IMG/VR virus record: IMGVR_UViG_3300010371_000039
Coordinates: 1-63,300 of that record
Strand: one strand, 5' to 3'
From: a virus
DNA length: 63,300 bases
The position numbers and the translations under genes were made by a program. Of the stretch, positions 17,068 through 25,993 are shown piece after piece. Each line of letters begins with the position of its first letter. Within the stretch, counting starts at the first letter, position 1. A model generated the notes under the pieces. The model was given only the letters and a program-made list of their open reading frames with translations, did no database searches and was not told where the DNA came from.

Positions 17068-18480
17068 TCAGTGACTCGCGAAGTCGCCCGGTCCGAGCGA
17101 CTTGCGTGCGCCGCTCGCGCGCAGCGGACTGCATGCGCGCAGCGCCAGCGCCAGGGCCCACGCCCTGTCGGCGTGGCCTTCCTCGGTGCGGTGCGCGTCG
17201 TACCGGATCGATCCGTTGTCCGAGACGATGCGGCGGATCGCGCAGACGTCGTTCTTGAGCTTCGGATCGTCGGGAATCGTGATCGCGCGGTTGGCGAACC
17301 GCTCGAACATCCCAGTCGCGAGTTCCGCCTTGCTCGGCTGCGTGAAGTGCACGAGGTCCACGCGGTTGCGTCCCAGGTGCTTCTTCAGCATCTCGGCCGG
17401 CACGAGCCCCAGGCCCGTGGCGTCAACCGAGATGAGCTTGAAGTCCCACGCCTGCGCGGAGGCCAGGATCATCACCTGCTGCTCGTCCCACGCCGTGCGC
17501 TTGCACGTCTTGAGGTCGACCACCCAGGCGTGTCCCTTCGAGTCGACGCGGACGACGACGAGCGCCGTCAGGTCGTTCTCGAGGCCTATGTCGAGGCCCG
17601 CGACCGTGAAGCCTTCGACGACCGGCACCGGGCCGCTGAGCCAGAGCGCCTGGTCGACCAGCTCCGTCGGGATGTACTGCTGCGCGTCGTCGAGGAAGCT
17701 TCCCTCGAAGAGCTGCGCGAAGATCCGCGCGTCTCCGCGCGCCATCTTCCAGCACTTGTCGAGCAGCGCCTTGCGCGCCTCGGGCGTGCGCGCGAGCCCG
17801 TCATCCAGCGCGTCGTGGATGGTGGTCTCGTGGAGCATGTACCCGCGGTGCTTCTGCGGGTCCGTCCAGAGCTCGTAGAACAGGTTGCCGATGCCGTTCG
17901 GAGTCGAGACGACACAGAGCCGCCCACCGTGCATCGTGACCGCCGCGGCGGCGTCCCATACCTTCTCGGCCCGGTTGCCGTGGTAGGCAAACTCGTCGAG
18001 GAAGACGTTGCCGGTGAAGCCGCGTCCCGCGCTCGTCGACGGCAGCGCGACGATGCGCCCGCCGCTCGCGAACCGAAGCTCGTTGCCCTTCCGATGGCCT
18101 TCCTTGCTCGCGGCGCGGGCCCAGCGGCTCCCAAGGGCCACCAGGATCTGCGCGTGCCGCTCACCCTTGTCGACGACTTCGTCGGACTCGCGCTCACCGA
18201 TGCTGATGACCGTCGTGGTCTCGCCCAGGAGCGCGAGCAACACGATCTTGGCGGCCACCGTGTGGCTCGCGCCGATCTGCCGGGACTTCAGGATGAGGGT
18301 GAAGTCGCCTAGGTCGAGCAGCCACTCGAGCTGGTAGGCGTAGAACGTCGTGAGCCATGCCATGATGGCGGCCCATTCGCGTCCAGGAAGCGACGCCTGG
18401 AGTGCGTCTAGCGCCCGCTTGGCGTACGCACTGAGGACCGCGAACGACTTGGTCGCCCGCCAGTCAGCGGCCTTGGCCAA
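17068..18480 (-). CDS. terL: Terminase large subunit (Mu gp28-like ATPase-nuclease)
   Basis: A 470-residue packaging motor. The ATPase part has a Walker A variant LKSRQIGASHT (about residues 64-74), a Walker B NVFLDEFAY and a following VSTPNG motif-III-like coupling element. The C-terminal RNase H-type nuclease shows the first Asp in GLDIG, a second acidic site in SVDATGLG and a further Asp in PDDPKLKNDV. The protein cuts concatemers and pumps DNA through the portal. Length is normal. Confidence 0.92.
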   Translation of the reverse strand: MAKAADWRATKSFAVLSAYAKRALDALQASLPGREWAAIMAWLTTFYAYQLEWLLDLGDFTLILKSRQIGASHTVAAKIVLLALLGETTTVISIGERESDEVVDKGERHAQILVALGSRWARAASKEGHRKGNELRFASGGRIVALPSTSAGRGFTGNVFLDEFAYHGNRAEKVWDAAAAVTMHGGRLCVVSTPNGIGNLFYELWTDPQKHRGYMLHETTIHDALDDGLARTPEARKALLDKCWKMARGDARIFAQLFEGSFLDDAQQYIPTELVDQALWLSGPVPVVEGFTVAGLDIGLENDLTALVVVRVDSKGHAWVVDLKTCKRTAWDEQQVMILASAQAWDFKLISVDATGLGLVPAEMLKKHLGRNRVDLVHFTQPSKAELATGMFERFANRAITIPDDPKLKNDVCAIRRIVSDNGSIRYDAHRTEEGHADRAWALALALRACSPLRASGARKSLGPGDFASH

Positions 18481-18486
18481 GGACTA

Positions 18487-19062
18487 CTACTCGGCGCCGC
18501 TCGCCGGCTCAACGTCGCGGAATTTCGTACGCACAAGGCTGCGAGCCGCTGCGGGCGTTGCCTCAGTTGGATCACTCGGAGACTCGTCGGCGCCAGAGAA
18601 GTGCAGACGCGTGTCGATGACCTTGACGACGCGGTCGCTCGCCTTGAGCATCGCCTCGGTGGCCTTGAGCGCAGACTCCGCGGCCTTCATCACAGCGATG
18701 GTCGCGGCCGATTTCTGATCGGCGTCGACGCTCTCAAGGCTATCGAACAGCGCGATGGCCTCCTTGTGGAGGCGCGCGGCTACTTTGCCGAGACGCTCGC
18801 GCTCCCGCATGGCGCATTCGCGCTCGGCGTCCAGGCCATCCAGATCGCTGACGACGGTCTTCGTCAGGCGCTCGCGGACGACCGCTTTCGCGACCTCGCC
18901 GCGCTCCTGCCGCGTGCCGCGCAGTACCTTGGCGATGGCCTGATGGGTGATCTTCAGTCCGCGACTGGCGAGCAGCCACGCAGCAATGGCGCGACTGGAC
19001 TCCCCATCGGCAGCCTTCCGAAGGATCTCCTTTTCGATGACAGGCGTGATCTTGCGGGCCAT
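18487..19062 (-). CDS. terS: Terminase small subunit candidate
   Basis: A 191-residue helical protein just upstream of TerL, from ATG at 19062 with AGAAGG before it. Residues ~1-55 form a DNA-binding-like HTH region (SSRAIAAWLLASRGLKITHQ), followed by long charged helices suited to oligomerisation. This matches terminase small subunits that recognise the packaging site. A Mu gp27-like assignment is possible. Confidence 0.72.
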   Translation of the reverse strand: MARKITPVIEKEILRKAADGESSRAIAAWLLASRGLKITHQAIAKVLRGTRQERGEVAKAVVRERLTKTVVSDLDGLDAERECAMRERERLGKVAARLHKEAIALFDSLESVDADQKSAATIAVMKAAESALKATEAMLKASDRVVKVIDTRLHFSGADESPSDPTEATPAAARSLVRTKFRDVEPASGAE

Positions 19063-19167
19063 TTGGCCTTCTCTCCGTTCACGGGTTACGCGACCCGGGG
19101 CGGGGTGGAGAGGGCGCCTCGTTGGGCGCCATCGTGTCAACTGCGGCTACGTGCCGTCGTCGGTTGT

Positions 19168-19338
19168 CTACTTGCCGCGTCGCCTTGCGCGCTCGCGGCG
19201 GGTGGCTTCCAGTTCTCGGAGGTCCATCGCGGCATCGGCGACGCCGTGCCAGTCGCGCTCTGCGACCTTGAGCCTGAGGTACTCGACCATCAGGCGAATG
19301 CGGTGGTCCAGGTCATCGACCGGACCCTGACGAGCCAT
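19168..19338 (-). CDS. Very small charged protein before the terminases
   Basis: A 56-residue frame, ATG at 19338 overlapping the upstream stop as TGATG, stop TAG at 19168. Content is helical and basic (VDDLDHRIRLMVEYLRLKVA). The coupling and coding-like composition support it despite its length. Unknown function. Confidence 0.6.
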   Translation of the reverse strand: MARQGPVDDLDHRIRLMVEYLRLKVAERDWHGVADAAMDLRELEATRRERARRRGK

Positions 19339-19559
19339 CAGTTCTCGTCGTCGGTCGCCTCGGGCGCCGGAGCGGCCACCGGCTCGACGACAAGCTCCTT
19401 CTCGGGCTCCGTGTCATCGGCCTTGAGGATCGCCTCCACGTGTTCCGCGGTCTTCTTCACGCCGGACATGCCGACGTGGGCGGCGACCGCCTCGAGAGCG
19501 CGCGCCAGGTGGAGCAGCGCCTCGTTCTGGCGCTTCTCGTGGGTGAGGTCGTGCTTCAT
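19338..19559 (-). CDS. Small acidic-tailed helical protein
   Basis: A 73-residue protein with a helical N-terminal part (MKHDLTHEKRQNEALLHLAR) and an acidic, Pro/Ala-rich tail ending EATDDEN. Unknown. Confidence 0.55.
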   Translation of the reverse strand: MKHDLTHEKRQNEALLHLARALEAVAAHVGMSGVKKTAEHVEAILKADDTEPEKELVVEPVAAPAPEATDDEN

Positions 19560-19625
19560 CGGTGACGGGCCCTCTCACCCAGCTATGCGACGTTTCGTGT
19601 CCGCTGCGCGTCCGATGGTGTCCGG

Positions 19626-19961
19626 TCAGCCGCGCGTGACCACGCATCCTCGGCGGCGCGCCCGCCGCTCGACCGCCAGCAAGAGGGTGTCGACTGGCGC
19701 CTCGCGGCGCGCCGGCTCAAGCGTGTCCACGAGGGCGGCGAGGTGACGCGCGGTCGTGTACCGTCGGCGCCCGATCTGGACCGTCCGAAGCTTGCCCTCA
19801 TCGGCGAGGCGCACGGCGGCGCGGAGCTCCACCTTGTACGGCTTCAGCCCATCGGCAGTCAGCGGCACGAGCGCATCGGTAGACAACGACGCCTGGCGGT
19901 ATGCGTCCAGGGTGTCGAGCAGCACGTCGAGCGCGGCGTGGATGGCGGCGCGATCGGGCAT
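19626..19961 (-). CDS. Small putative HTH DNA-binding protein (excisionase/AlpA-like)
   Basis: A 111-residue protein. Residues ~50-75 read LADEGKLRTVQIGRRRYTTARHL, close to the wing-and-helix segment of MerR/AlpA-type small HTH proteins (entry helix, then GRRRY). The strongly basic C-terminus fits DNA binding. TGATG-coupled to the upstream gene. Confidence 0.5.
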   Translation of the reverse strand: MPDRAAIHAALDVLLDTLDAYRQASLSTDALVPLTADGLKPYKVELRAAVRLADEGKLRTVQIGRRRYTTARHLAALVDTLEPARREAPVDTLLLAVERRARRRGCVVTRG

Positions 19962-20140
19962 CAGCGCACCTCGTGCTTCGTGAGTTCCAGGCGCCCCGCG
20001 TCCGTGAGCACGATGCGTCCGCGCTCATCTCGGGCGAGACCGAGGCGCCGCAGTTCTCCCAGTTCGCGGGCGTCGGGCGAAGAGTGGAACGGCTGCGGGC
20101 CGGCAACCCATCGCAGAGCGGCAAGTAGGGCTGGCGTCAC
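19961..20140 (-). CDS. Small winged-helix-like protein
   Basis: A 59-residue frame from GTG at 20140. The sequence LGELRRLGLARDERGRIVLT followed by DAGRLEL resembles the end of a winged-helix domain. It overlaps the next gene as TGATG and the previous as GTGA, which supports real translation. Confidence 0.5.
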   Translation of the reverse strand: MTPALLAALRWVAGPQPFHSSPDARELGELRRLGLARDERGRIVLTDAGRLELTKHEVR

Positions 20141-20310
20141 GCGCCAAGCCTACCACCGACACGGGCCGACGACGGCGCGGCGGATACATCGCCACACCGC
20201 TGGCAATAGGCCCACGTCTCGGGCCAGCGGAGCCAGACGTCGTGGGCGCAGTCGAGGCACCGAACGATGACCCAGAGGTGCGGCGGTATCCAGACCAGGA
20301 GGGCGCGCAC
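20137..20310 (-). CDS. Small zinc-ribbon protein
   Basis: A 57-residue frame with GTG at 20310 (a TAG lies just upstream in frame, so this is the only start). CLDC and CQRC pairs about 18 residues apart, with many Trp residues between, make a compact zinc ribbon. GTGA-coupled to the following gene. Confidence 0.6.
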   Translation of the reverse strand: MRALLVWIPPHLWVIVRCLDCAHDVWLRWPETWAYCQRCGDVSAAPSSARVGGRLGA

Positions 20311-20350
20311 GCCGGCCTATCGGCGGCCCGCCAGACGAGTTGCCGTCCGC

Positions 20351-20590
20351 TCAGTCGTCCGGATCGTGCGCTCGCGTTCGGCTCTTGCCGGCGATCTGCC
20401 GGGCCTCGTCGAAGATCCAGCGCTCGTGCTGCTCGTGGCGGCTACGTTGCCGGTCCGTCGGCGCTAGGATCGCCTCCATGGCCGCCGTCACCTCGACTCG
20501 GTTCGTGTCGTCGGCTTGCTGCTCCCGGGCGAGACGGCGGATCTCAGCTTCGGCGGCGGTGGTCGGGGTGACGCGTCGTCGGCGCTTCAT
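20351..20590 (-). CDS. Small highly charged protein
   Basis: A 79-residue protein, basic at the N-terminus (MKRRRRVTPTT) with a long charged helix. ATGA-coupled to the upstream gene. Possible nucleic-acid binding; nothing more can be said. Confidence 0.55.
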   Translation of the reverse strand: MKRRRRVTPTTAAEAEIRRLAREQQADDTNRVEVTAAMEAILAPTDRQRSRHEQHERWIFDEARQIAGKSRTRAHDPDD

Positions 20591-20796
20591 GTGAGCAGCC
20601 TCCGGGCCGTCTCGGCCGCCTCTCGGGTGGTGGTGATGGCCAGCACTTCGTCATCGGTGAAGTAGCCCTCGTGGATATCGTTCACCTGAAGACAGCCAAT
20701 ATCGGTTCCGACGATACGCACACGGCCACTCAACGACACTGGATCCAAGCCGCGCCTGTCTCGTGACGCACGCACAAGTACATATCGCCAGGTCAC
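20587..20796 (-). CDS. Small hypothetical protein
   Basis: A 69-residue protein. The start chosen is GTG at 20796, because GGAGG lies five bases before it and it overlaps the preceding stop as GTGA; a GTG six bases upstream lacks such spacing. Strand-rich N-terminus and helical C-terminus. Unknown. Confidence 0.55.
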   Translation of the reverse strand: MTWRYVLVRASRDRRGLDPVSLSGRVRIVGTDIGCLQVNDIHEGYFTDDEVLAITTTREAAETARRLLT

Positions 20797-21110
20797 GCGC
20801 ACCTCCGCTCAAGGTTCGACACCCGCTGGGCCAAGTCCTGGTGTCGCTCGGCAAGCCGATCTACGACGTCGGCCAAGGCGAGGGTCGTGGCGCGCAGCTC
20901 GTCCACGCGGGCGGAGACACCATCGAGCCGGTCATCGGTGGAGCCTTGGGCAAGAGAGGCCGGGGTCACGTAGAGGCGCTTCCCGTCCTTGCGCACGAGG
21001 CTTGGCTGCTCGCGGGCGAGGCGCGCCAGGATGCGACGCGCTTGGCGCTCGCTGACGTTCCGTTCACGGGCGAGATCGCTCGCGTACAATCGCGTCTCGG
21101 TTGCGGTCAT
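20793..21110 (-). CDS. HTH DNA-binding protein with C-terminal coiled coil
   Basis: A 105-residue protein from ATG at 21110, with GGAG five bases upstream. Residues ~8-50 form a winged-HTH-like unit (ASDLARERNVSERQARRILA). The last ~50 residues are a heptad-rich coiled coil (VSARVDELRATTLALADVVD) likely for dimerisation. A small regulator of unknown target. Confidence 0.65.
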   Translation of the reverse strand: MTATETRLYASDLARERNVSERQARRILARLAREQPSLVRKDGKRLYVTPASLAQGSTDDRLDGVSARVDELRATTLALADVVDRLAERHQDLAQRVSNLERRCA

Positions 21111-21175
21111 GACTTCTCCACGGGCCTCCAACCCATTGCCGCCGCGGCGTCGCGCGGGTGCCACGGCCTCTTTGC

Positions 21176-21448
21176 CTACGGCGGCTCGGCCGGCTCACGC
21201 GTCCCACGCTCGTGCGCTTCCAGCCGCGCAGCATCCACGTACCAGTAGCGTCCGCGGCGCGCTCCGATGGTATGCGCCAGGGCGCGCCACGCCTCGCGGC
21301 TATAGCCGGGCGGCGCCTCGCCCTTGCGCGTACTGTAGGTGCGCGGCTCGTCGGCGACAGCTAGCAGGCGCCTGAGTAGACTGTCCAGCTCCTCGCGCAC
21401 GATGCGCCGGACGGCAGCCTCGTCGAGCGCCTGCCGCGGACCTTTCAT
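21176..21448 (-). CDS. Small putative DNA-binding protein
   Basis: A 90-residue protein (ATG at 21448 with GAGG upstream; a GTG 24 bases earlier is possible). The C-terminal half, GYSREAWRALAHTIGARRGRYWYVD, has the look of an AlpA/MerR-type helix and wing. The N-terminal half is a charged helix. Confidence 0.5.
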   Translation of the reverse strand: MKGPRQALDEAAVRRIVREELDSLLRRLLAVADEPRTYSTRKGEAPPGYSREAWRALAHTIGARRGRYWYVDAARLEAHERGTREPAEPP

Positions 21449-21518
21449 GGGTCGCCTCTTTTCGGTCACGATGCTGCCGCCGTCGCGTCGTTCGCCGCAA
21501 GGGCAAGTTGCAGTGGCA

Positions 21519-21866
21519 TCATTCGATCTCCTTGGCGGCAGCCACGATGGCGGCCCATTCGCAGGTGATGGCGTGACCGTCAGCGCACGAATTGCCGCAC
21601 TCGGTACAGATGTCCGTGGCGGCGTCCCACAACTCGTGCTTGAGCACCAGCGCCAGCGCGCGCTTGCCGAGAACGGCGACATTGGCACGAACAACCGCGT
21701 GGTCCTCATCGCGACCGAGCATCGTGCCCACGCACTCGTGGTCACCTTCTGCGAGATCGCCAATGCAGAACGACGCGCCGGCCATATTGCGCGACGGACC
21801 GTTGTGGGGGCCCTCGTAGCTCCAGTAGCCCCACTCCTCCGCCAGCACCTCTTCGAGCTTGGTCAT
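21519..21866 (-). CDS. Cys-containing hypothetical protein
   Basis: A 115-residue protein from ATG at 21866 (AAGGGG upstream). C-terminal CTECGNSC and a further Cys near residue 101 may bind metal. The start overlaps the stop of the upstream mini-gene. Unknown. Confidence 0.6.
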   Translation of the reverse strand: MTKLEEVLAEEWGYWSYEGPHNGPSRNMAGASFCIGDLAEGDHECVGTMLGRDEDHAVVRANVAVLGKRALALVLKHELWDAATDICTECGNSCADGHAITCEWAAIVAAAKEIE

Positions 21867-21976
21867 CGCCGCCCCTTCTTTTCGACGAAGGTCCACCAGT
21901 TCACGCCGAAGCCGGTGCCTTCGTCGAAGCGAGCCGCAATCTCGATCGCCTCCACGGCTTTCTTGCCGCACGCCAT
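21863..21976 (-). CDS. Mini-protein, 37 residues
   Basis: ATG at 21976, stop overlapping the next gene as ATGA. The product (MACGKKAVEAIEIAARFDEG start) looks protein-like. Protein-like sequence continues upstream of the ATG (HHRGSPYALAA) without a standard start, so the true N-terminus is uncertain. Confidence 0.4.
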   Translation of the reverse strand: MACGKKAVEAIEIAARFDEGTGFGVNWWTFVEKKGRR

Positions 21977-22010
21977 CGCGGCGAGCGCGTAGGGGCTGCC
22001 GCGATGGTGG

Positions 22011-22238
22011 TCACGGGATCTCGTCCAGCGCTACTTGGATTCGATCGCAGGCCTCACGCAGTTTCGCCGCCTGATGGTTCATGATGTCTCGGACGGACTG
22101 CGGCGTGTCCAGGTTGTATCGACGGCGCTCGTCGGTCATGCTCGCGAGCGCGCCTGCCGTGAGTCGCATCTGGTCCGCGACCTCTTGGAGCAACACCTCC
22201 GCCCTTACGGCCCTGCCCTGCCAGTCGATATCCTTCAC
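22011..22238 (-). CDS. Small helical hypothetical protein
   Basis: A 75-residue, largely helical and charged protein (MKDIDWQGRAVRAEVLLQEV), ATGA-coupled to the upstream gene. No motif. Confidence 0.55.
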   Translation of the reverse strand: MKDIDWQGRAVRAEVLLQEVADQMRLTAGALASMTDERRRYNLDTPQSVRDIMNHQAAKLREACDRIQVALDEIP

Positions 22239-23467
22239 GCCGCCTCCGACATCTCGCGCGTCGCGCGCGCGTACAGCTGCTGGGCACGATTGACGAGCGA
22301 CTCGGCCTCGGCCCGGATGGCCGCAATGGTCTCGCGCGCCGCAGCATCAGGCGCCAACGTCCTGCCCTTTCCCGCCGCTGCGACGGCGCAGTCATAAAGC
22401 ACTTCTTTAGAAGTACGCACCCACTCAACGCCGTCGACCGCCTTCCACTTCGCCAGCGTCTCGACGGTGGCGACCATGGCCGGATCGGGCTTCTCCTGCG
22501 CATCCACGTAGCCGCGGAGCGACCGCCAGAAGCCCACGAGCTTCGTGCGTGTGCGCCACTGCCGCATGGTCTTGAGGCTCTCGGCGGCGCTCTCGGGAAT
22601 GACAGCCCACCGCTCGGAGCTTGCGATCGTATGCGCGATGGCCTCCTCGAACCGAGTGTCGCGCTCGCGCTGGCCGTCCTGAATGATCTTGCGGCGCCAC
22701 TTGGCCAGCGCCTTCGTTTGCAGCGCCACAGGGGTCAGCACGCCGAGACTCCCGTGCGCCGAGGCGCGCTCCTCTGCCAGCGCGTACCGCGCCTCGAGCA
22801 CGCGCTGTGCCCATGCCGGTAGCTGCGCGAGAACACCACGGACACGCCGCATCTGCGCGCTGGCGTCGAGCAGGTCGGCCATCGCGTCGTCCCAGGAGCC
22901 GTACCGCGCGCCGCCGGCGCCGTGGCCCACGTCGAGGATCTCCGTCCACGCGGCTCCGTGTCGGTGGTGGCCCGCGTCTTCGCACTCTCCGTGGGGGCCG
23001 TAGTGCTCACGCAGTGGCGTCGGACGCGCCTCGGTATCTGGGTTCGTCGACTCGCCGACACGCCGGCACATCTCTCCGAAGGAAGAGCGCAGGTCCACCG
23101 AACGGCCCCCGTGGGAGAAATACCGCTCGAGCGCGCGCGCCTCAAATGGACCGAAGAGGCCTTGGTGCATGTCGCGCGACCGCGGCGTGTACGTCGGCCC
23201 ATCGGGGCCCTTGCGGGCCCGCTCGATCGCCGCGCACTGCGTGCACCGCCACTGGTCGATCGATGCCTTGGCGGCGACGCAGGGCCGCACAACGGCGCGC
23301 ATTCCGGCCTCTCGGCACGACTTGACGCCTTCGCGCTCGAGGAAGGCGCGGTCCTCCTCGGGCAGTCCGAGCCCCACATCCGCATGGCACTCCGCGCAGA
23401 GACCGAGCCACAGCAGGTCGGCGCGGGTGGGGACACGGCAGTTGTCGCAGGGCTCGAGAGGAGTCAT
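22235..23467 (-). CDS. Large hypothetical protein with N-terminal zinc-binding Cys pairs
   Basis: A 410-residue protein. The N-terminus has CDNC (about 7-10), CAEC (24-27), then CTQC (about 76-79), suggesting one or two zinc sites. A His-rich stretch near residue 165 (EDAGHHRHGA) and a long Arg-rich helical C-terminal half follow. I do not recognise it. It starts just upstream of a block of regulators and could be a DNA-binding or nuclease protein. Confidence 0.55.
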   Translation of the reverse strand: MTPLEPCDNCRVPTRADLLWLGLCAECHADVGLGLPEEDRAFLEREGVKSCREAGMRAVVRPCVAAKASIDQWRCTQCAAIERARKGPDGPTYTPRSRDMHQGLFGPFEARALERYFSHGGRSVDLRSSFGEMCRRVGESTNPDTEARPTPLREHYGPHGECEDAGHHRHGAAWTEILDVGHGAGGARYGSWDDAMADLLDASAQMRRVRGVLAQLPAWAQRVLEARYALAEERASAHGSLGVLTPVALQTKALAKWRRKIIQDGQRERDTRFEEAIAHTIASSERWAVIPESAAESLKTMRQWRTRTKLVGFWRSLRGYVDAQEKPDPAMVATVETLAKWKAVDGVEWVRTSKEVLYDCAVAAAGKGRTLAPDAAARETIAAIRAEAESLVNRAQQLYARATREMSEAA

Positions 23468-24159
23468 CGCGGCACCGCCCAGAGGAACGGGTTGCCCGTC
23501 TCGCCGCGGGTGCGCGGTACCGACTCGACGACGTATCCGATCTCGTCGAGCAGAGGCACAAGCTCCTCTCGGATTCCCACGCAGTGCGGGATCTCGTGGG
23601 CGTTCGGAGCGTCCTCCGAAATCGTATGGTCCTCGATGAGGAGCTTCGGGTGGAAGCGATCGAGCGTCCGAAGACCGGAGCGCATGATGGGAAGTTCCGC
23701 GCCCTCGGCGTCGCAGTGGATGCGGTCGAGGCGCGTCACCTGGGGCAGCATCTCGACCAGCTCGTCGAGCGTCCGCACCAAGACGTCGTCTTTACCGCCG
23801 AAGTTGCGGACGGCGGAGGCGCGGAACGATTCGGGTACCGGCGACTCGTTCCAGAGGAGCCCTTGCACCAGCCAGCAGCGCTCACCCCACCCGTTCGCGC
23901 CCACGCTGCGCGCGAGGTTGTCCGTCGCGATTGACGCCGGCTCCACGGCCACCACGAACGCCCCCTGCGCGAGCGCCGGCAGCACGTAGCCGCCCCACGA
24001 GGCGCCGATGCAAAGCACGACCTCGCCCGGCCGGATGTTCGTCCAGAAACGCTCCTTGATGTCCATCTCGTCGCGAAACTCGGTCTGCCCATATGGATAG
24101 GTCGCGGGGCTCACGACTCGGAACGCGAGCCCGCCAAGCCACTCGGTGGAGAACATCAC
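23464..24159 (-). CDS. FkbM-family SAM-dependent methyltransferase
   Basis: A 231-residue protein. The SAM site is VVLCIGASWGGYVLPALAQG (about 47-66), followed by an acidic strand end AVEPASIATDNL. The family-typical second block LDRIHCDAEGAELPIMRSG is near 145-163. FkbM enzymes O-methylate sugars or polyketides. It lies beside two glycosyltransferase genes and ATGA-overlaps the HNH gene, so methylation of a sugar on DNA, virion or host surface is a reasonable inference. Confidence 0.8.
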   Translation of the reverse strand: MMFSTEWLGGLAFRVVSPATYPYGQTEFRDEMDIKERFWTNIRPGEVVLCIGASWGGYVLPALAQGAFVVAVEPASIATDNLARSVGANGWGERCWLVQGLLWNESPVPESFRASAVRNFGGKDDVLVRTLDELVEMLPQVTRLDRIHCDAEGAELPIMRSGLRTLDRFHPKLLIEDHTISEDAPNAHEIPHCVGIREELVPLLDEIGYVVESVPRTRGETGNPFLWAVPR

Positions 24160-24872
24160 GCAGCCTCCTTGCCAGCAGAGGCGTAGCTACCGTTCCAGCG
24201 TTTGTATGTCTTGATCTCTGACAGAGTGGACGGGCTGATACCAAATGCCACGGCCAAGTCGCCCTGCTGTACTCCCGCTTCGACCCAAAAGCGGAGGCAT
24301 TCAATGTCGGCCACCGACAGCTTCCCCCTCCTTCGACGCGTATGCGGGACCTCGTCCGGACGTTGCGACACCGGGGCGTCGACGCGCGCACGAAGGGCGT
24401 GTACGAGCGCCTCCAACTCCTCGATCGACGCGTCGTTCTTGATTGTGTTGGCCCTGTAGCTAATAACCCATACGTTCCCGTGAACGTACCCAAGCTCCGG
24501 GCGAATACGATCTAGCGTAGGCGACGAGGCCCGGTCGACCTTACCTACAGCGGGAGACAACTCCGTCCCGAGAAGCGGACAACGATCGGGAATCACAATG
24601 TCGGACAGGCGCAGGTCGAACGGTAACCCCAGCAATCTGGCCCTGCGGCGCGCATTCGCCAATAGTTCCTTCTCAGGACACAATTGCCACCTAACAAATG
24701 AAGAGGCTCGCTCTAGCGAGCGTGCACGGTCTCTAGTCATCGACAAGTATACTGCGCGCCGGTCGGCGTTCCTGTTGTGCCAAACAGACATATAATGAAC
24801 GTTGCAGAGACCTACTGCTCGAGCAGGTGCACCACACGCGCATGTACCTCTGGACCCCGCTACGCCTTTCAC
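24156..24872 (-). CDS. HNH/endonuclease VII-like protein with C-terminal HTH
   Basis: A 238-residue protein. It has a small Cys cluster at the N-terminus (CACGAPARAVGLC) and a central motif CPLLGTEL ... SPTLDRIRPELGYVHGNVWV ... RANTIKNDAS (about 97-150), the pattern of a phage HNH-type family in which LDRI/GY/GNV/N residues are conserved. Residues ~190-225 form an HTH (GDLAVAFGISPSTLSEIK). The DNA here is visibly poorer in G+C than its neighbours, suggesting a later insertion, as is common for mobile HNH genes. Confidence 0.7.
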   Translation of the reverse strand: MKGVAGSRGTCACGAPARAVGLCNVHYMSVWHNRNADRRAVYLSMTRDRARSLERASSFVRWQLCPEKELLANARRRARLLGLPFDLRLSDIVIPDRCPLLGTELSPAVGKVDRASSPTLDRIRPELGYVHGNVWVISYRANTIKNDASIEELEALVHALRARVDAPVSQRPDEVPHTRRRRGKLSVADIECLRFWVEAGVQQGDLAVAFGISPSTLSEIKTYKRWNGSYASAGKEAA

Positions 24873-25993
24873 GCTGCCTCCGGCTTCGGAGCCAGACGTC
24901 GGCTTCTCGCAAGCCCATCTTCGATGATCCCGTCCAGCACGTGCGCCGCCGCATCGAAGGTGTATGCCTTCGCGAATTCGCGCCCACGTTCACTCGCTCG
25001 CTGTGCGGCGCTGCTATCCGTGATCATCTTCGCGACCGCCTGAACGAAGGAGCCCATGTAATCACGCGCCGGCGATTGCACCAGGCATACGCCGCTGCCG
25101 TTGTAGATCGACTCCAGCGCATCCGCTGGCGACAACACCACCGGAATGCCTATAGCCAACGACTCAAGCACTGTAATGCTAAAGGTCTCACATGGACTCG
25201 AGAGCTCGAAGGGCAGCGCCACGCACGCAGCCTGCGACAATTCAGATAGCAACGTCTTACGCGGCATCCGCCCAAGTAGCTTGAAGCCGCCTGCTTTCGC
25301 GGCGACCTCGAGTCCATACTTCAGTTCCTGCGCGCGCTGCCAGAAGTAGCCACCCGCGAGGGCTGCGTGGTCCCCCATCGTGATCGTCTCGTGTGGCTCG
25401 CCCACCACGTGCAGCACGGCGTTCGGGACGCGTCGACGGATCTCCGGCCACGCCGAAAGGAGCAGGTGCAGCCCGCGATCGGGGCTCGTGTGGTACAGGA
25501 CCCGTCCCGGCTCCGGCTTCCACTCCACGCCATCGAGCCCCTCGATCGCGTTCGGGAGCGTGCGCCACTCTCCGTGCGGGTAGTGCGTGCGCTGCAAGTA
25601 CTCGGTCGCCCAGTCGCACGGCGCCGTGTGGACGTCTCCCCAGGGCCAAGCGTGGAACGGGAGCAGCGTGTGATGGCTCGCGATGCGAAGCCGCGCGCCG
25701 TTGCCCATGAGCGGCCGCACGTCGTAGTACGCGAAGGCCACGTCGGGCGCGGCGTACTGGCCCGTCTCCGTGATTCGGATGTAGTCGACGCAGTCGACGG
25801 TCGTCTTGCGATCACGGAAGGTCGAGAAGGCCTTCACGTCGTACTTGCCAAGGCGACCCATGGCGCGCACGAGACCCATGAAACCCGCCTTCGAGCCGCC
25901 CCCCCGCGCGCCACCCGTCGGATCGCGCGGATCGAGGACGCAATTGCCGGCAGCTTCCGGCGTGAGGATCATGAACAAAGTCGGCTTCGCCAT
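24869..25993 (-). CDS. Glycosyltransferase, GT4-type (GT-B fold)
   Basis: A 374-residue protein from ATG at 25993 (TGATG overlap). The C-terminal Rossmann half has VLYHTSPDRGLHLLLSAWPE (about 158-177), a nucleotide-sugar binding strand, and the GT4 acidic motif PFELSSPCETFSITVLESLA (E-x7-E type, about 277-296). The N-terminal half has a GGSKAGFMGL-type acceptor loop. Transfers a sugar from a nucleotide donor; substrate unknown. Confidence 0.82.
   Translation of the reverse strand: MAKPTLFMILTPEAAGNCVLDPRDPTGGARGGGSKAGFMGLVRAMGRLGKYDVKAFSTFRDRKTTVDCVDYIRITETGQYAAPDVAFAYYDVRPLMGNGARLRIASHHTLLPFHAWPWGDVHTAPCDWATEYLQRTHYPHGEWRTLPNAIEGLDGVEWKPEPGRVLYHTSPDRGLHLLLSAWPEIRRRVPNAVLHVVGEPHETITMGDHAALAGGYFWQRAQELKYGLEVAAKAGGFKLLGRMPRKTLLSELSQAACVALPFELSSPCETFSITVLESLAIGIPVVLSPADALESIYNGSGVCLVQSPARDYMGSFVQAVAKMITDSSAAQRASERGREFAKAYTFDAAAHVLDGIIEDGLARSRRLAPKPEAA

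Noticed and set aside
24709-24724. GCTCGCT-ct-AGCGAGC hairpin
   Set aside because: Lies inside the HNH coding sequence and has no neighbouring T run; likely incidental.
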